DNA of 64,000 nt from Morella rubra (taxonomy: Eukaryota; Streptophyta; Magnoliopsida; Fagales; Myricaceae): NCBI GenBank assembly GCA_003952965.2, contig CM025850.1:3335269-3399268 (forward strand), given 5' to 3'. Below, piece by piece: positions 1-13,242 of the stretch (its first letter is position 1; each line of letters starts with the position of its first letter). The notes beneath the pieces are model-generated. The model searched no databases and was not told where the DNA came from. It worked only from the letters and a program-made list of their open reading frames with translations. The position numbers were made by a program, and so were the translations under genes.

Positions 1-423
1 AGAAAAAAAAAACTAAAGGTCCAAAATAGCAAACGAACTCGTGAACGACAGAAGAATCCAAAAATTCAGGTCCAAAGAAGCAGAATTTCCAAGCAAAACG
101 ACACAAGAAAAGAAGTCAACCAACTGATTTACAACACCAAATTCAATCAAAGTCAAATAATTTACAGCAAAGAAAACCAAAAGAAATCAAAGGAAAGCAA
201 ACCTGTAATAAAAAACAACTCATGAACTTAAACCCTAGAGAGACAAAGCTGGGACGACGGTTATACAGTCAAACTACTATTTCACACAGTAAAAACAAAA
301 CATGAAAAAGAAAATCACCAAAAACAGTATTCAACCGGAAGTGAATTAAGCGTTAATTAGCTGGAACCAAGAAGAGAAAAACTTTAACAAGCAGTGAATT
401 ATGAAGAAGAAAATAGGCATACC
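1..423 (-). other. Probable first intron of a gene leaving the left edge
   Basis: No convincing coding exon is seen here. On the minus strand a good donor (CAG|GTATGC) lies at about 422-423, directly after the CT/GA-rich leader described at 424-520. This suggests the stretch is the start of a leader intron of a gene whose body lies left of the window. The sequence is A-rich and has no long open frame. The inference rests on the donor and the promoter-like flank only. Confidence 0.35.
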
Positions 424-700
424 TGTATAGCAGCTGAGAGTCCCGCTCTCTCTCTCTCGGACTCTCTCCCTCTCTTTCGTTCTCTCTTTCTTTCTCTCTC
501 TCTCATAAGCCTTTATTTTATTATTTTGCGAGTATGAAAAGTCTTTAACTTCCATGAACGGTCAGACAGAGGTGATGTCGGCTTCTGTTGGATGATACGG
601 ACGGCTGAGATGGGATCTTAGGGGACTATATTAGACCGATGGAGATGAGCCACGTGGGATTTTGAACCAGCTCAGCGTGACGCCTTGACACGTGCAGGTT
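424..700 (-). promoter_or_regulatory. Leader exon and promoter of a leftward gene
   Basis: Read on the minus strand, 424-520 is a purine-rich (GA)n stretch typical of plant 5' leaders, ending in a consensus donor at 423. Just upstream, 505-535 is an A/T-rich TATA-like stretch. Two ACGTG cores (about 650-656 inside CCACGTGG, and 688-693 inside ACACGTGC) lie further upstream and are G-box/ABRE-type sites. Open frames here encode only low-complexity Arg/Glu runs and are not taken as protein. Confidence 0.4.
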
Positions 701-894
701 CCCGGAAAGAGAGGAAGGCAGGGACTCTGGAGGAAAGAAGATGGAATGGGATTGGAAGGTGGTCCACGTTCTTCTTCAGCGCGTGTGTGCACCTCATTTT
801 AAGTTGTAGGCCTTAAGTGGCACGCACATTTGACATGCGTTCAGTGGTCCAAGTCCACGTAGATCCTAAAGTTCCAAAAAAACATTTTCAACTG

Positions 895-1091
895 CGCACG
901 TTCGTTTGCCTAAAAATTTAAGAATTTAAATTTAAATTTATACTCGTAACGTTATTCTTACACGTATATTAATATAATTTATCATTACTTTTTTTACACA
1001 CATCAATACAACTTTTACATGCATGTCAATAAAGTTCAAACATTACCTAAATATTCTAAAATTCTTAAAATTTTCTCAAAACGAACGTGCG
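895..1091. mobile_element. MITE-like element with 13-bp terminal inverted repeats
   Basis: The sequence CGCACGTTCGTTT at 895-907 is matched exactly in reverse complement at 1079-1091. The interior is AT-rich with no coding potential. Size (about 197 bp) and structure fit a miniature inverted-repeat transposable element. No clear target-site duplication was found, so the superfamily is not assigned. Confidence 0.6.
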
Positions 1092-2390
1092 GATTTGTAA
1101 AAATTTTAGACAACACCTATACACTGACATTGGTGTTTGTTTGTAAAAATTTCGGCTTGGCTAAAATTTTAGAGTGTCCAAAATTTTAGTCTCAAATGCC
1201 ATGTTTAATTTGAACGGATTTTCAGTTTGGTTACAGTTTCTAGGCTTTAATCACTCTGCAAATTTTTTACTCTCACCATTCGAGTTGTATTCTAACCGAG
1301 TCGAGTCTAGTATACGCTGTTCAAACTCGGCTGTTAGACATATATGAAAGTTCAAGCTCGAGCCGCGCTTCTGCAGGAGTGTTCGAACTCGGCTCGTTTA
1401 AAATTTTCATGTTCAACAGCTCAAGCTTAATTAAACATATATACACGAGTTGAGTTGGAGCTTATTCGAGCAAAGCTCAAACTCGAACCAACCAATAAAA
1501 TCTGAGCTTAGAAAACACAGATATCAAAAACATAACTCAAATCAAGCCTCAATATATGTGTCATAGTACATAATACACGACATATAATAAAACTTGATAT
1601 TTGTACTAACTTTTTTTTAGAAAATATTTAGATTCATATATAATCTGTTAATTGCAAAAATGACAGACAACATATATTTAATATATAGAGGGCATAACAA
1701 ATCCTTATGGATAATACTTATCCATTCATATATCAATATAATCAAATGCATATTTTACTAATATATAAATAAGAAACTTATAATACATACAAATGTACCG
1801 AGCTTTTAAACGAACTCAAATGAATTTAGTCGAATTTATACAAGTTTTGTTCGCGAGCTTTAATCGAGTTGAGACGAGTTTAACCGAGTTTGAAACGTTT
1901 AATATTCAAGCCAGAAGACAATAATGGTATTCAAATTTGGCTCTTTTATTAAATGAAATCTTAATTCCAAACGTTTGTTAATATTGCAGTCACATCCCAC
2001 ATCCCACTCAACAATCCTATGTCCAAACTCCAATCGATCGCAAACATAATAAAATTTTGGGTGGCCTAAAAGATATAGCCTTTATTAATTCGAAGGGACA
2101 ACAAGTGAAGTGGAGATCGAACGCCAAAGAAATAATGCAAACATAATTACAAAAACAAAATAGTGAATATTCGACTTCTCTTTAACGGTAACGCCATATT
2201 GTTGTTCTTATTATTTTTGAAGTTATCGGGGATCAAATTGTTTTAGGAGATGTTGATATTGATCTAACAGAATGGCAAATAAGATGAATTAAAATTTTCT
2301 TTAAACGATTCTAAATTTAGGGTTCAACTTGTTATCGACCCCAGCATTAGATTTCGATACCAAGTTCAGAGAGTAAATGGGCTAATGGCT
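1092..2390. other. AT-rich intergenic DNA with degenerate CTCGAGTT-type repeats
   Basis: No gene is seen. Between about 1280 and 1900 short words such as CGAGTT, TCGAGC and ACTCGGCTCG recur in both orientations. This is a pattern common in decayed small plant transposons, but I could not define termini. Confidence 0.4.
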
Positions 2391-2530
2391 CTAAGCAGGC
2401 AAATCCCTTGGCTCTTTTGCAGATACTTTGAGCATGTAATTGTCAATTGACACTCCGGGGAGCTGCCCCATCTGGATTTTGAGCCCAACGGCAGTGCCGG
2501 AAGGTTTACCAGAAACAGTTGTAACAGTTA
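2391..2530 (-). pseudogene. Short coding-like tail of unknown protein
   Basis: A minus-strand frame ending in a TAG at 2391-2393 reads as ordinary soluble protein over about its last 45 residues (contains GLKIQMGQLPGVSIDNYML), unlike its low-complexity N-terminal extension. It has no recognised start or upstream exon and sits about 650 bp beyond the stop of the Mei2-like gene, on the same strand. It could be the final exon of an unrecognised small gene, a gene fragment, or an accidental frame in the Mei2-like 3' UTR. I do not recognise the family. Confidence 0.25.
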
Positions 2531-3172
2531 TAAAGCAAAAGTGCCTTCCACAGTGCAGAAGCTGGGAAGAGAGAAGCAATAGGATGTGCGAAAAAAAGAA
2601 GTACAATGTCATGTTCCACTCACAAATATGCGAACTTGCAGTTTTCACGAAATACACAAGGTTGAACTCCAAAAAAAGATGAGAGTCCCCCCGCCCACTA
2701 TACAATTATGTATCCCATGCTAATCGGCAACCCTCAAAAAACTCTTACACATGTACCCCATATAAACAGCATATTTGCAGATTAATAAGTTATACTAGGC
2801 CAAATGTCAAAAACATTGAACTGAGTCCCAAAACAAAAATAGCAGAGGAGAAACCATCATGGCACAACTGGTACCGCATTTCCCCAAGCTCGGATAATTC
2901 AGTTTGCTCATGCTTCACCTTTGCTCCTCCCCCATTTACCGAGCCAGTGATCTGCATTGCAAGCCACCAAAATCCATCCCCCTACAGCTTCTTCCAAAGC
3001 TGACGACCAAAATTTGGGAAGTAATTCCATACAAAATGTCCAAGATTTTTTTTTTTTCCTTTTATATGGGATCCGTTTCTTCCTAAAAATTTATACACTT
3101 GGTTATATACGCAAAAGTCAGCATTCACAGGCACCATTAGTTTGGGCTAGATGCAATCCGCATAGGATATGG

Positions 3173-6100
3173 TTAACAATTCTCTGCCCTCTCACCAGAG
3201 CCATCGGTTATCGGGCTTCCTACCAAATCATTCGAGTGCAAATCATTTGGCTTGAGGACCTGGATGCTCAGACTGTTGGAGGGAAGATGTTCCTGGATGA
3301 TCTAAAGAGACAGAAATGATCAGTCAGCAAAACTCATGATTTACCTTGAACAATTAGACACCAATTCCATGCTCTTCTTACAGAGACAAATATCGCTCCA
3401 ACAAAAACACATATTCAATTGCCTATTACATTGCTACCAATTGTGTTACCTGTTCACCAGCCTCTGAACCCTCTGAATGAAAGAGAATAGGGCGGCAGCG
3501 CTTATCTTCATTCATCAAGCTTGAATTCTGGAAGTGAGTCACGAGGGCTGCCTTTCCCTGGATTCGAGCATATGCCAATGAAGCAACTTTCTCACTATTA
3601 AACTTCTCCCACTTCTTTCCATTAAATGCCTGCATAAAATCAGAAATGTTAAGAAGAATCTAAAATTTGTTTTTTCCGTGCTTCAGTGACAGAAACTCCT
3701 GTTTAGTATATCACTTGCTAAGCCAGTCTAAGATTATCAAATAAAAGAGCTTGACTAGAAATATCGGTGAAATATTATAAAGAAGAAACCCAAGGAACTG
3801 ATCCCAAAAACCGTAAGAAGAGCATCACAAAGAACTCAAGAACTGTGAGAAGAGCATAACAAATAAAACCTCATAGAATGGAATGATGTGAGAAGGAGAC
3901 AGCATATTGATAAATGCATAGCCCACATTGCACTTATTCTGCACCAACAAAAAGGGATGCCAATCAGGTCCAGTTTCAGAAACATTGACCACTAAGCTGA
4001 AATAACATCAACTAAGAACAATTGTTGGAACTTCCCCATCAAAAGTACCAAGGATAAGTACCTTGAAATCAATTGGCAGATATAGGAAATCATAGGTACC
4101 CCTGTGATTTTCATCAATAGCAGCTAGCAACATTTTTGAGGTGTATCTGAAGGACAGTAATAACACCAAAAGTCAACATGACAAGGAGTCAAACCATGTA
4201 AACATATGGTGGTCCGTTTGCAAATGACATAAAGTCTTACTTATTTGGGATATTTTTTATCATTAAAGTTGTCCGAGTATCTTCCCCGATTTTAATCTTG
4301 TCCAAGTCAAGCTGAAACTGTTTCTTGCAATCCACCTGGTTCTCAACCCTCCTGCTTCGCCCACGCTCAGTCAAACCCTCCATGCTGATAGGCGGTATTC
4401 CTGGGTATGGACCATTACCTAAAAACACAGGGCTAAGCCTTGGTGAGGATCGAATCCTGAAACTTGATGAACCATTTTCAGATATGCTCCCTGGCATGTT
4501 TAGAGCAGGGTTAATTGCACCGCGAGCACCCATATTGACCATAAAGTTTCCGTCAGTAGGGCCCAAACCCATGCTTCCATAAGCAACAGGACCCATAAAG
4601 GAAGTTTCTGGTGACTCTGGGAAGAAACCAAAGTGCCTCTCAAAATGGACTCCAGATGGAGCCGATCCAACATGATGATGGTGATGTGGCTGGGACGAGC
4701 CAAGCAAAGAGCCATGCCGACCTGAGTATGGAAAGGCATGGCCTTTCCCATTGGATGTATATGGATGTCCCACAGAGGGTCTCGGCCAAGCTGAAGAATT
4801 GGTTTGCTCTGAGTATGGACTTGGACTTCCCCAGAGAAACTGCTGTCCTGATAATGTTTCAATGCCAGATCCACTGGAAGTTGAAGGGCAAAAAGAGGAC
4901 ATTGTTTGCTGGTACTGACCCAACTTGGGCTCTGGGAAGGAATGAGACTGCTGCAAAGTAGCCCCGTAGGCAGAATTCGAACTGGAGAATATGTGGTCCA
5001 CATTGCTACCCCTTCCTTGGTCCTTGCCAATAGGAGCACCCTTCAGAGAGGTTGATAGTTGAGGATGCAGAATTGAAGCCAATCCAGGCAAATGGCTGAC
5101 AGTTGTCGGGCTCATGGTCCTAAAACCAGGGGATTTACTGATAGATGGCACAGTATTATGTTCAATAGAGCCATTGAACTGTGCCCAGTTACCTGTAATG
5201 AACATTGCTTGAGCTCAGCTTGTCAGGAAACATCAGATATAAAAGCAAACAGGATCGAGAAGTTAATAACTCAAAACCAGATATGCATAAGACTACTTGC
5301 ATCACAGAAAAGCAACACATAGGACCAACCTGGTGGAGAGTTGGCGACTGGTGAACCCACTTGATGTCTAAAACTGCGAGATTCATCTTGTTCAAGCTCT
5401 TGATTCAGTTGCAACATTAAACTAAAAGTACAACAGATGATAATATCACTTGTCTATGTATTTTAATAATAATATAGCTAGAAATTAAAGAGAAACATTC
5501 TACAGAGATTAAAACAGCAAAGCACTTAAAATTATCTCCGTTCTTTTTCTTTTATGGTAGGATGATCTCAGTTTAATGGTCAAAAACACCAACATTTTCC
5601 ACTTCCTTACTTTATACTTGTCTTTCTATAGGGATTTAATGCTTACTAGGAATGAATTCTAACTACGTGCAAAGACAAGCAATAAGCCGAATATTGTGTT
5701 TGAGCTATCCTTTCCAACTAGAGTAGCTGCAAGTCGAATCTAGAGTTCGATGGGACACTCAAAAAGCATAAATACAAGGAAGAGAAGTATAGTAGATCAT
5801 GAGAACAATTCCGTCCCCTCAAATAAGATGGATGTCAACTTCTAGAGTTCGATGCTAAAACAAAAGACCATTTATGTTTGCACATGTGAGAATTGTAAGA
5901 GAATAAGCAAGGAGTATCTTTAGAAAGTAAAGAAAAGAATGAGTATATAAGCATTATAAAATTTTGATCAGTTAAAATTTAAAATGACAAAATCAAGCAT
6001 AGCAGAGTACGCACTTTCTACGAGCTCCGCCGGGACGGCTAGGTTCAAGCTTTATCCGTTTACCAGCTATGTCACTCCTATTTAATGATTTCAATGCTGC

Positions 6101-7523
6101 TTCTGCGGCTCTAACATCATAAAACTCAATAAACTTATGATGCCTCTTGTGTGGCGTTTCTCTAATCTGCTTTGTACAATAAGTACCAAAATATACAGAT
6201 GTTAAACATATATGAGAAAGAAATGCCTGAAGGAAAGTGCAGTTATGAACAATTCAAAAAGCTAAACCTATCACCTCTTTGACCTCGCCATAATCTCCAA
6301 ATATTTGGCGGAGATCTTCATTTGAAACTGAAGGATCCAAATTAAAAACTACCAGGGTTCCCTGGTTCATATCCTTGTCTGATGGATTATCCTGATGTGG
6401 CCAACAACAAAGAAAACAAAGAACAATAGGATACTCAAGAACGTATCAACAATAGAAATTTATATTCACTAGAAGTTGGAAATTTTTCCTGAAACCTTTG
6501 GAATTGAGAAGTGAATGTCAAGTTTCCTCCGTCGCAGTGGCTTGTTCTGTAATGCACGCATAGCAGTTCGAGCAGCACGAATATCATAGTAAGATATCAT
6601 CACGAAGCCCCTATGTTTACATGCAGTGTACAGAGTTCTGATATCGCCATATTGCTACAAAAATAAGAAGAATGATAATAAGAAGAAAAAAACAAAACAT
6701 GATTTCACACCAAAATTTATCTAGCTATCATAAAGTTCTGCGGCCTGACAAAAAATAAACGGATAATGTATTTATTCTAAGCGAAACTCGGCCTAACTTA
6801 AATTACCTCAAAGAGAACTTTTAGTTCAGAATCCTCAACATTACTATTAATATTCCGAACAAATAATGTTCTGGAAGGATGTTCACCGTATGGGTGTTCT
6901 CCAGCAACAGTTCCCACACCATTTGGAACACTGTAGTGAGGAATCCCGTTTCCAACTCCCCCATCAGATAAATTTATCTTTGACATACCCAGGCCCAAGC
7001 TCTCCTGAGGATCAGATTCCAATTCCATACCTCCCCCACTACCAAAAAGATCGCACTCCTCCACGTCTTCCAGTGAACCAGGCAACCCATTTAGGTCAAA
7101 ATCATCCATTATGCCCATGAAAAGCTCCTCCTCATCAGGAAGCAAGCTTCCAATTGCATGAGCTTTAAGATCTTCAAGTGAGTCATTACCCTCTAGATCT
7201 TGCTGAAGTTTCTCTACGCCAGACTGGACATGTTCAACAGATTGACCACCATGTTCTGTTTCATTCAAGTTCACTGCGCATTGGACAATCAAGTAAGAAA
7301 CTAGTACAACAAAATGGCACACAAAATCTGTAAAAAAATACCAACACCTACATTTTTCATGAGGAAGAACAGGCAATGAGCTCGAAAAAAGGCTAGCATC
7401 ACTTGAGGCGTAGCAAGATTCAGATCCGGTTAAGATCCCCCACGCATCATGTCCCACCTCTCTAGTATTTCTAGGTGATATGTTTGTCGTACCTATCGAA
7501 AGTAGCTCAGAATACCTTTCCAT
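3173..7523 (-). CDS. Mei2-like RNA-binding protein (AML1/4/5 group), 857 aa, 11 coding exons
   Basis: Coding exons on the minus strand: 7352-7523, 6807-7273, 6496-6654, 6275-6391, 6015-6166, 5330-5421, 4241-5192, 4062-4146, 3870-3938, 3450-3629, 3173-3301. They sum to 2574 nt (858 codons with the stop), and all junctions are GT-AG with frame kept. The start is supported by the short N-terminal motif of the group (WGILTGS, SSDASLFSSSLPV). RRM1 begins near residue 191 (SRTLFVRNINSNVEDSEL), RRM2 near 277 (GTLVVFNLDP), followed by SRPGGARRNLMLQL. A long Ser/Pro/Gly-rich linker with a His run comes next, then the C-terminal Mei2-type RRM3 near 693-815 (RTTLMIKNIPNKYTSKML). In this family RRM3 binds RNA, and the plant proteins act redundantly in meiosis and vegetative growth. 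The length is normal, with no breaks seen. Confidence 0.93.
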
Positions 7524-9095
7524 CAGAAATCATACTTCATCTAGTCTCCAAACTCAAATAATAGACATTTTAGAAAGTTACCTGAAGATAAGTGGTTTAA
7601 AAACTGCTTCATAGAATCACACCTTTCTGTGTACAATCCGATGACTATAGACAAAAAAGCATCAATTTCTGCCACGGTTAAGATAAATAAAAGACCATTA
7701 GAACATAGTAACCAAAAACTAAACTATTATGGAGATTGGTTAGGGCGACGAGATCCTAAATTCTATGGGAAACGAAAATGTTGGTTCAAGGAGCTGCCTC
7801 ATGCATGATCAACTCTTGGTGTTAAGTAATATGACAAATAGCAGCACACTTGAAGAACCAGAACACATTAAAACTACGGAAATCTTTTTACATTGGAACT
7901 GAGCAGAAAGAATAAACATAACAAAATATTCCTAACTTCAATGCTCATACAAAACTCAAATTACGAATATGGATTAAAAAACCAACAACACGAATGGCTA
8001 CATCTCTATTTGTAAACTAATACATCATTATACATGCCAGCATGCATATTTCTGGGACCTTCAAAAATCGTAAACAAAATCCCAGAAATCACCGGAAACC
8101 ATTTTATTCTAAGCCCTAGTAACAGAAACTGCTGGAACTACAACTGTGTGTACCAATCCTTTCAATACAGCGGTTAGTATGAGAAAAAGTCAATTATTCT
8201 GTGTCTGAAAGGATCTCAAACAGGCATTCACACTTTAAACTACAAAGCAGGTCGCTTTGGCATATATCCAATCGTAGCTTTAAACTCTTATTACAAACCA
8301 AATAAAGCAAATTACTAAAAGATCACGTGAGGATGCCAGGTATATAACTAGATTCATGATTCTAGCTTTGACACACTCCAAATTTCTGTTTCCCAAGCAG
8401 CCTTAAATTCCTTGATCAGGGTGAGGAAAAATGGTGCAGAACTCCTAGTCTTATTTAAATTGCACCAAAACCCTGCCGAAATCAACCGTGAAGCCACATT
8501 TCCATCAAATCAAGTGAAATATAAGGAACCTATTCGAACTACGCACGATGTGTCAAATGACTTATCCTATGGCCAAAGTTCACCGGTTAAGTAGTTATCG
8601 TGTGAACTAGAAATTATAGATGCTAACAACCAGTCTAGTCCAGATACACTCGTATAACTTTAAAGATGCATAACAGAAACTTTACCGAGAGAGGTAATTA
8701 TAGACGCAAAAAGATAGCAACCACAAAAAATAGTGTGCATGTCTGTAGAAAATGATTGTAAGATGGCAGCGAGAAGGGGGAAGCACCGAAGTAGTTGACA
8801 AACTACTATCATAGCACAGTAAGTGATCAAAACTACCAAAGGACAGCAATAACCCACCTTTCCGTTTGACCCAAAAGAGTAAAGTCAAGCCCAACACAAA
8901 CTAAAAATCAACTTATAAACAACCTAAGCAAATTAAAAATCTTGTAAGTAATAGGGAAGAAGAAAAACAAAAACAGGGAAAAAAAAAGGACTTGCCAAAC
9001 AAATTGGATCAAACCCCCGAAACAACTCACAGAAATAAAATTTCGCAATACAGAAACTTAAGAAAACAAAAAAAAAAATAAAAACAGAGCAATTA
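7524..9095 (-). other. 5' leader introns of the Mei2-like gene
   Basis: No coding frame related to the gene is found between its ATG and the putative leader exon near 9.1-9.3 kb. A small non-coding leader exon ending near 7583 is possible (TCTTCAG|GTAACTT on the minus strand). The rest is AT-rich intron. Long leaders with introns are usual for plant Mei2-like genes. The exact leader splicing is inference. Confidence 0.45.
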
Positions 9096-9365
9096 CCCCA
9101 AGTCAGCGAACCCTAGAGCTTGAACAGAGCCATAGCTTGTCTCCAAAAAAACCTCCTCACGGTCAGAGAGAGATATGCTTCTCTTAGTCAGTTCCAATGC
9201 CGATTTTTCTCACTAGCCCAACGGGATTTTTTGAGAGAGATAGAGAGCTTCAGCGAGAAAGGTTGATGATGATTGGAGGAAAGAAGTGAAAAGAAGCAGA
9301 GAATGATTGAGGTAGAGAGAGAGAGGTTTCTGAGAATGTTGGGTCATTCAACTCTATTTAAATTG
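9096..9365 (-). promoter_or_regulatory. Leader exon 1 and core promoter of the Mei2-like gene
   Basis: On the minus strand, 9330-9230 is rich in CT/GA repeats typical of plant leaders. A TATA-like TTTAAATA lies at about 9354-9361. A plausible donor (GGG|GTAATT) sits near 9096-9097. The position upstream of the Mei2-like gene and on its strand makes this its most likely transcription start region. Confidence 0.45.
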
Positions 9366-12300
9366 CATTTGGTGTCCAAAAATAATTAAAACTATTATTA
9401 TTAATTTTCCTCTGATTATGGAAAGTGGAAACTTAACAATAAAGTATTACTGTTTGGATAAACACAACTCCATAGGATAACCCCGATTTTGATCTAAATA
9501 ACCACACTGCCTTAAATGTATCTGGTGGATTTCCCTGTTTCATGCACGATAGTAATTTCGACCAAACAAGAAGGACATTAACGGATATTCAGTTTTGATA
9601 CCAGGGAGAGCAGGATAATGACGAGCCACGTCAGCCAATGCGAGGTGGTTTCAGATTTGTAAAAGAAACTTTGGCACGACATCACAAGCGGGCTTACCGC
9701 TTACCCAAGTTTGCGGTTGCCCTTTTAAGTTTCCAATTTGGTTCACTTGTAAAAAAGCAATTTTTCATTACCAAAAAACAATAACATATAAATTTTAGAC
9801 TCAATAAAATAATTAGAACAAACAAATAAAACACCCGAGTAAGACAAATCCTCTATCTGCAAAGCAATTCCAGACATGGAAGAGTTGGAGTTCAATTGTT
9901 AAATTATCCGACAACGTGCTTTGCATCAAAAGATATTTCCATCCGAAGGTGATGATAGTTTTTGTCTACTAATTTAAAATTAAATTCATTTTTTTATTTA
10001 TACTTGCAGTAATTATTATGACATGATCATGGGTTTCTGTACACTATCCTCAAAGAAGGATCATGTCTTTTTTTTTTTTATGTTTACTTCCAATTATTCG
10101 AGGTAATATTTTTTAGTATCTTATTATTTTATAGTTAAAAAGGGTAAGTCAAGAGATATAGAGTGATGTGTATTTATTAGCGGATTGAATACAAAAATGA
10201 TCACGAGTATGTGTTGTCTGTTGTGCCAAAAAATTTGAAGAAAAATACGAATTTAATTTTGTATTTACCAAACAGATGAGAAACACATGAAATACCTTAT
10301 TATTAAATAGTAGTTTAAATCAAGTCTCTAATAGGCTACAGAAGATACAAGATGTAGAAATTTCACTTTCGAATAAATTATATTTAGTAAGTGAATGTGA
10401 GTTCAAAATCTATTACTTACGAATAAGTTCTTAACTTGAATGATATTTCAATTATGAGAACGGTCAAGTATTTGAAATTTATTGTTATAAATTGAATCTG
10501 GTCAGTGAATTTTTCAACTGGGTCAAATCTATCTGAGTTCACGTATAAAGGCCGAATGCAATGAATTTCTCTCTTTTAAGATTAAAAAAATATACGAGAT
10601 TGATTGGTGAATTAACTTACTGGAATGATATATGGAACCAGTGATGTCATGGATGATGTGCTGCTGCATACTTGTTTCCCAAAACAACAACAAAGATAGT
10701 ACTAGGTATTAACCGGTTTTTTTTTTTTGGTGTTTATTTATTGTGGTTTTGTTTTTAGAGGAAAGGGGTGTTTTTGGGGTTGTTGGCTCGGCATAATGTA
10801 GGTCGAATTAAATAAAATAACTCTTTAATGATGAAGTGGAAATTTTTTTATTACGGTGGATATTCCGACAGGCTCAAAAAAATAATAAACGAATATTCTC
10901 TCCATGATGAACCCGTTTAATTAATGGGCTTCTCACGTCGCTTTCAATCTTGCGTAATGGACCTTCTAATCTCAAAATATTACCCCGAACCCAAATAACG
11001 TTGAATACTTAAAATAATAATTAAATAAAAAGAAATATCAGGAGATGTCTGAAAATAAAACAGTGCTAGACTTTTTGACCAATATTAATTTAGGGATTAG
11101 GAGGGAGGGCGTGTAAAATAATATGCTACAGAAATTCATCCAATGAATAGTCTTCTAGAAATGCTCCCAAAGCGATAGAAACAGCTCTGACCAGATTTTA
11201 AGAGAACTTTCCTTAAAAGACACTGATTTGGAAAATGTAACTTCAATTTTTACTCATTGCAGTCTCATTGATTCTAAACGGGAGCTTAAAGCATGGATTT
11301 TTTATACATAATACCAAAACAATCCGTAAGTTAGAGGAACCGTCTTAATTTTTTTTTTATAATAATTGAAAGATCTTCGTCCGAACAATAGCGACTTTAT
11401 TTTTATTAATAAACTTGTTGAAATAAGATACAACAACCCATCTTAGATTGTTCATTAGTTAGGGTACACTCGAAGGTGTGTGGTGAAGCGCGTTGTCTTG
11501 AATTCGTTTATTTATAAAAAATAAAATTAGTGACTTAAATTGGATTGAAACTTTGAGATTTTAGACTGTGAATCATTCTACCTTCTTAAGATTTATTCGT
11601 GGTTAGACACCTCAAAATGTCACGAGATTTTTATTGTTAAAAAAAGCGAAGTACAGCAAAATTCATAAAATTTATTCAATGAAATCTAGAAGGAAGTTCA
11701 AAGGCCATATAAGAATTTAACATTTTGATACTTTGATAGAAATAGATATCTATAATAGACTGATTAAGTGTCTCCATACGGAAAAAAATAATCTATGAAG
11801 AATCATTTGGATAAGAAAACCATTTTTGATAAAATAAAATATTTACTTATGTTGAGAAAAAATTATTCAAGAACTCGATAACTTATTGATCAAATAAATA
11901 AATCAATGGAATCTTTTAAATAAAGAACATCAGACATATATATTAGTATCGACTGTTGAATTTAAAGATTCGAGTGGTGATATATATACATTGAACGAAT
12001 ACAAATCAACGAAACTGACCCTGATTTACAATATTATATACATCATCAGAATATCTTTCATATATGATTTCCTATATATTGTCTGGTCATTAGTTCTTAT
12101 GATCGTCTTCTTTTGTCGATGCTACTATATATTTTCCAAATTACATACCTTGGTGGGTTTTCTAACTTTTTATTTATAATTTAAATAATTTCAACGGAAC
12201 TCTCTTGTTGATAGTTTAATCATCCTCCAGGAACTAGTAAATAGCCCGAGTTCATGTTACGAAATAGACTTCTATAGTGTGTTGGCAAATAACCATTCCC

Positions 12301-12460
12301 ATTTTATAGATCTACATGTATAAGCAAATGCAAATCTCATGACTTTAGTGAGTTTTATTTGAGAGCGTTTCTTAAGAAAAATCTCTGCTGACTTTGCTTT
12401 TTATTACTATAAATCTCTATCGACTTTGTTTTTCATTACTGTATGAACTACAGTATTATT
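9366..12460. other. AT-rich intergenic DNA, no gene seen
   Basis: About 3 kb between the divergent Mei2-like and RimM-family loci. Frames are short and low-complexity. I see no RNA gene, no intact element and no repeated unit worth naming. Confidence 0.5.
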
Positions 12461-12700
12461 TGTTAGAAATAATATCATAATTAATTTATAAGATTTGGTA
12501 TGATATAATATTATCACATATTAGAGATTTATTTTTAATAAGAGATATTGTCAAAATCTCAAATATTCAAGTTTAAATATATATAATATATATTTTATCA
12601 TGCTGCTTTGTATATTCTCTATAATAAAGTAAATCTTTGTACCCCTATCTCTCCATATTATCTTTCAATTATGTATTTATATTTTTTTTTACTGTTTAAC
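12461..12700 (+). mobile_element. Copia-type solo-LTR fossil
   Basis: Starts with TGTTAGAAATAATATCATAA and shares order and wording with the stretches at 13243-13560 and 49726-50000 (ATTTATAAGATTTGGTATGA, GATATTGTCAAAATC, CTTTGTATATTCTCTATAAT, CATATTATCTTTCAATTATG). Size and TGTTAG start fit a Ty1/copia LTR. No internal region accompanies it, so it reads as a worn solo LTR of considerable age. Confidence 0.45.
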
Positions 12701-13242
12701 ATGGATCAGCCATCTGGAGATCATTGGCCGTGCGTTTGACAAAACGTGTGTTTATAATTGATTCCCCATTTTTGTGGTAGAATTAAGTACTGAACCTGAT
12801 CACAAGTGCGAAAAAGAAAATAAAATTATAGAAAGAAAGAAAAAAAAAGTGTACACGTGCTATGAAATCTTCACAGAGATTTACTCAATCATTGATGCAT
12901 TTAATTAGTACTCCTTTGTATAATAATAATAAAAATAGTACTCCTTTGTTTATAAAAAATAAAATAACTGATTATAGATTGCATTGACCTCTATTATATT
13001 GAGAAGAGTTGAGTTGATAGAGATTGATTTCTTGTGGGTTCAATAAACATTGATTGATTTTATTGTTTACACATTGTCTGCACGCTTTTCTTTACGTTTC
13101 AAAGATACGACTTTGATATGTGTAATGTGAGACTTAGACGTAATACTCTTAAGTCTCGCATAGAGTGAAAAAAACACAAGGAATGAAATAAGAATGAGAA
13201 ATTAAAACATCACTGCATGGGTTTCGAGGAAATAAAAAATAA
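12701..13242. other. AT-rich spacer between two LTR fossils
   Basis: No coding potential. Contains a near-repeat of AGTACTCCTTTGT about 35 bp apart (near 12907 and 12940). Nothing else was recognised. Confidence 0.4.

Noticed and set aside
346-555. Arg/Glu-rich frame over the GA-rich leader
   Set aside because: Produced by (GA)n simple sequence in an untranslated leader; not a protein.
4325-5039. Antisense and shifted frames over the largest Mei2-like exon
   Set aside because: Shadows of the true 952-nt exon, whose minus-strand frame carries the conserved linker and the start of RRM3.
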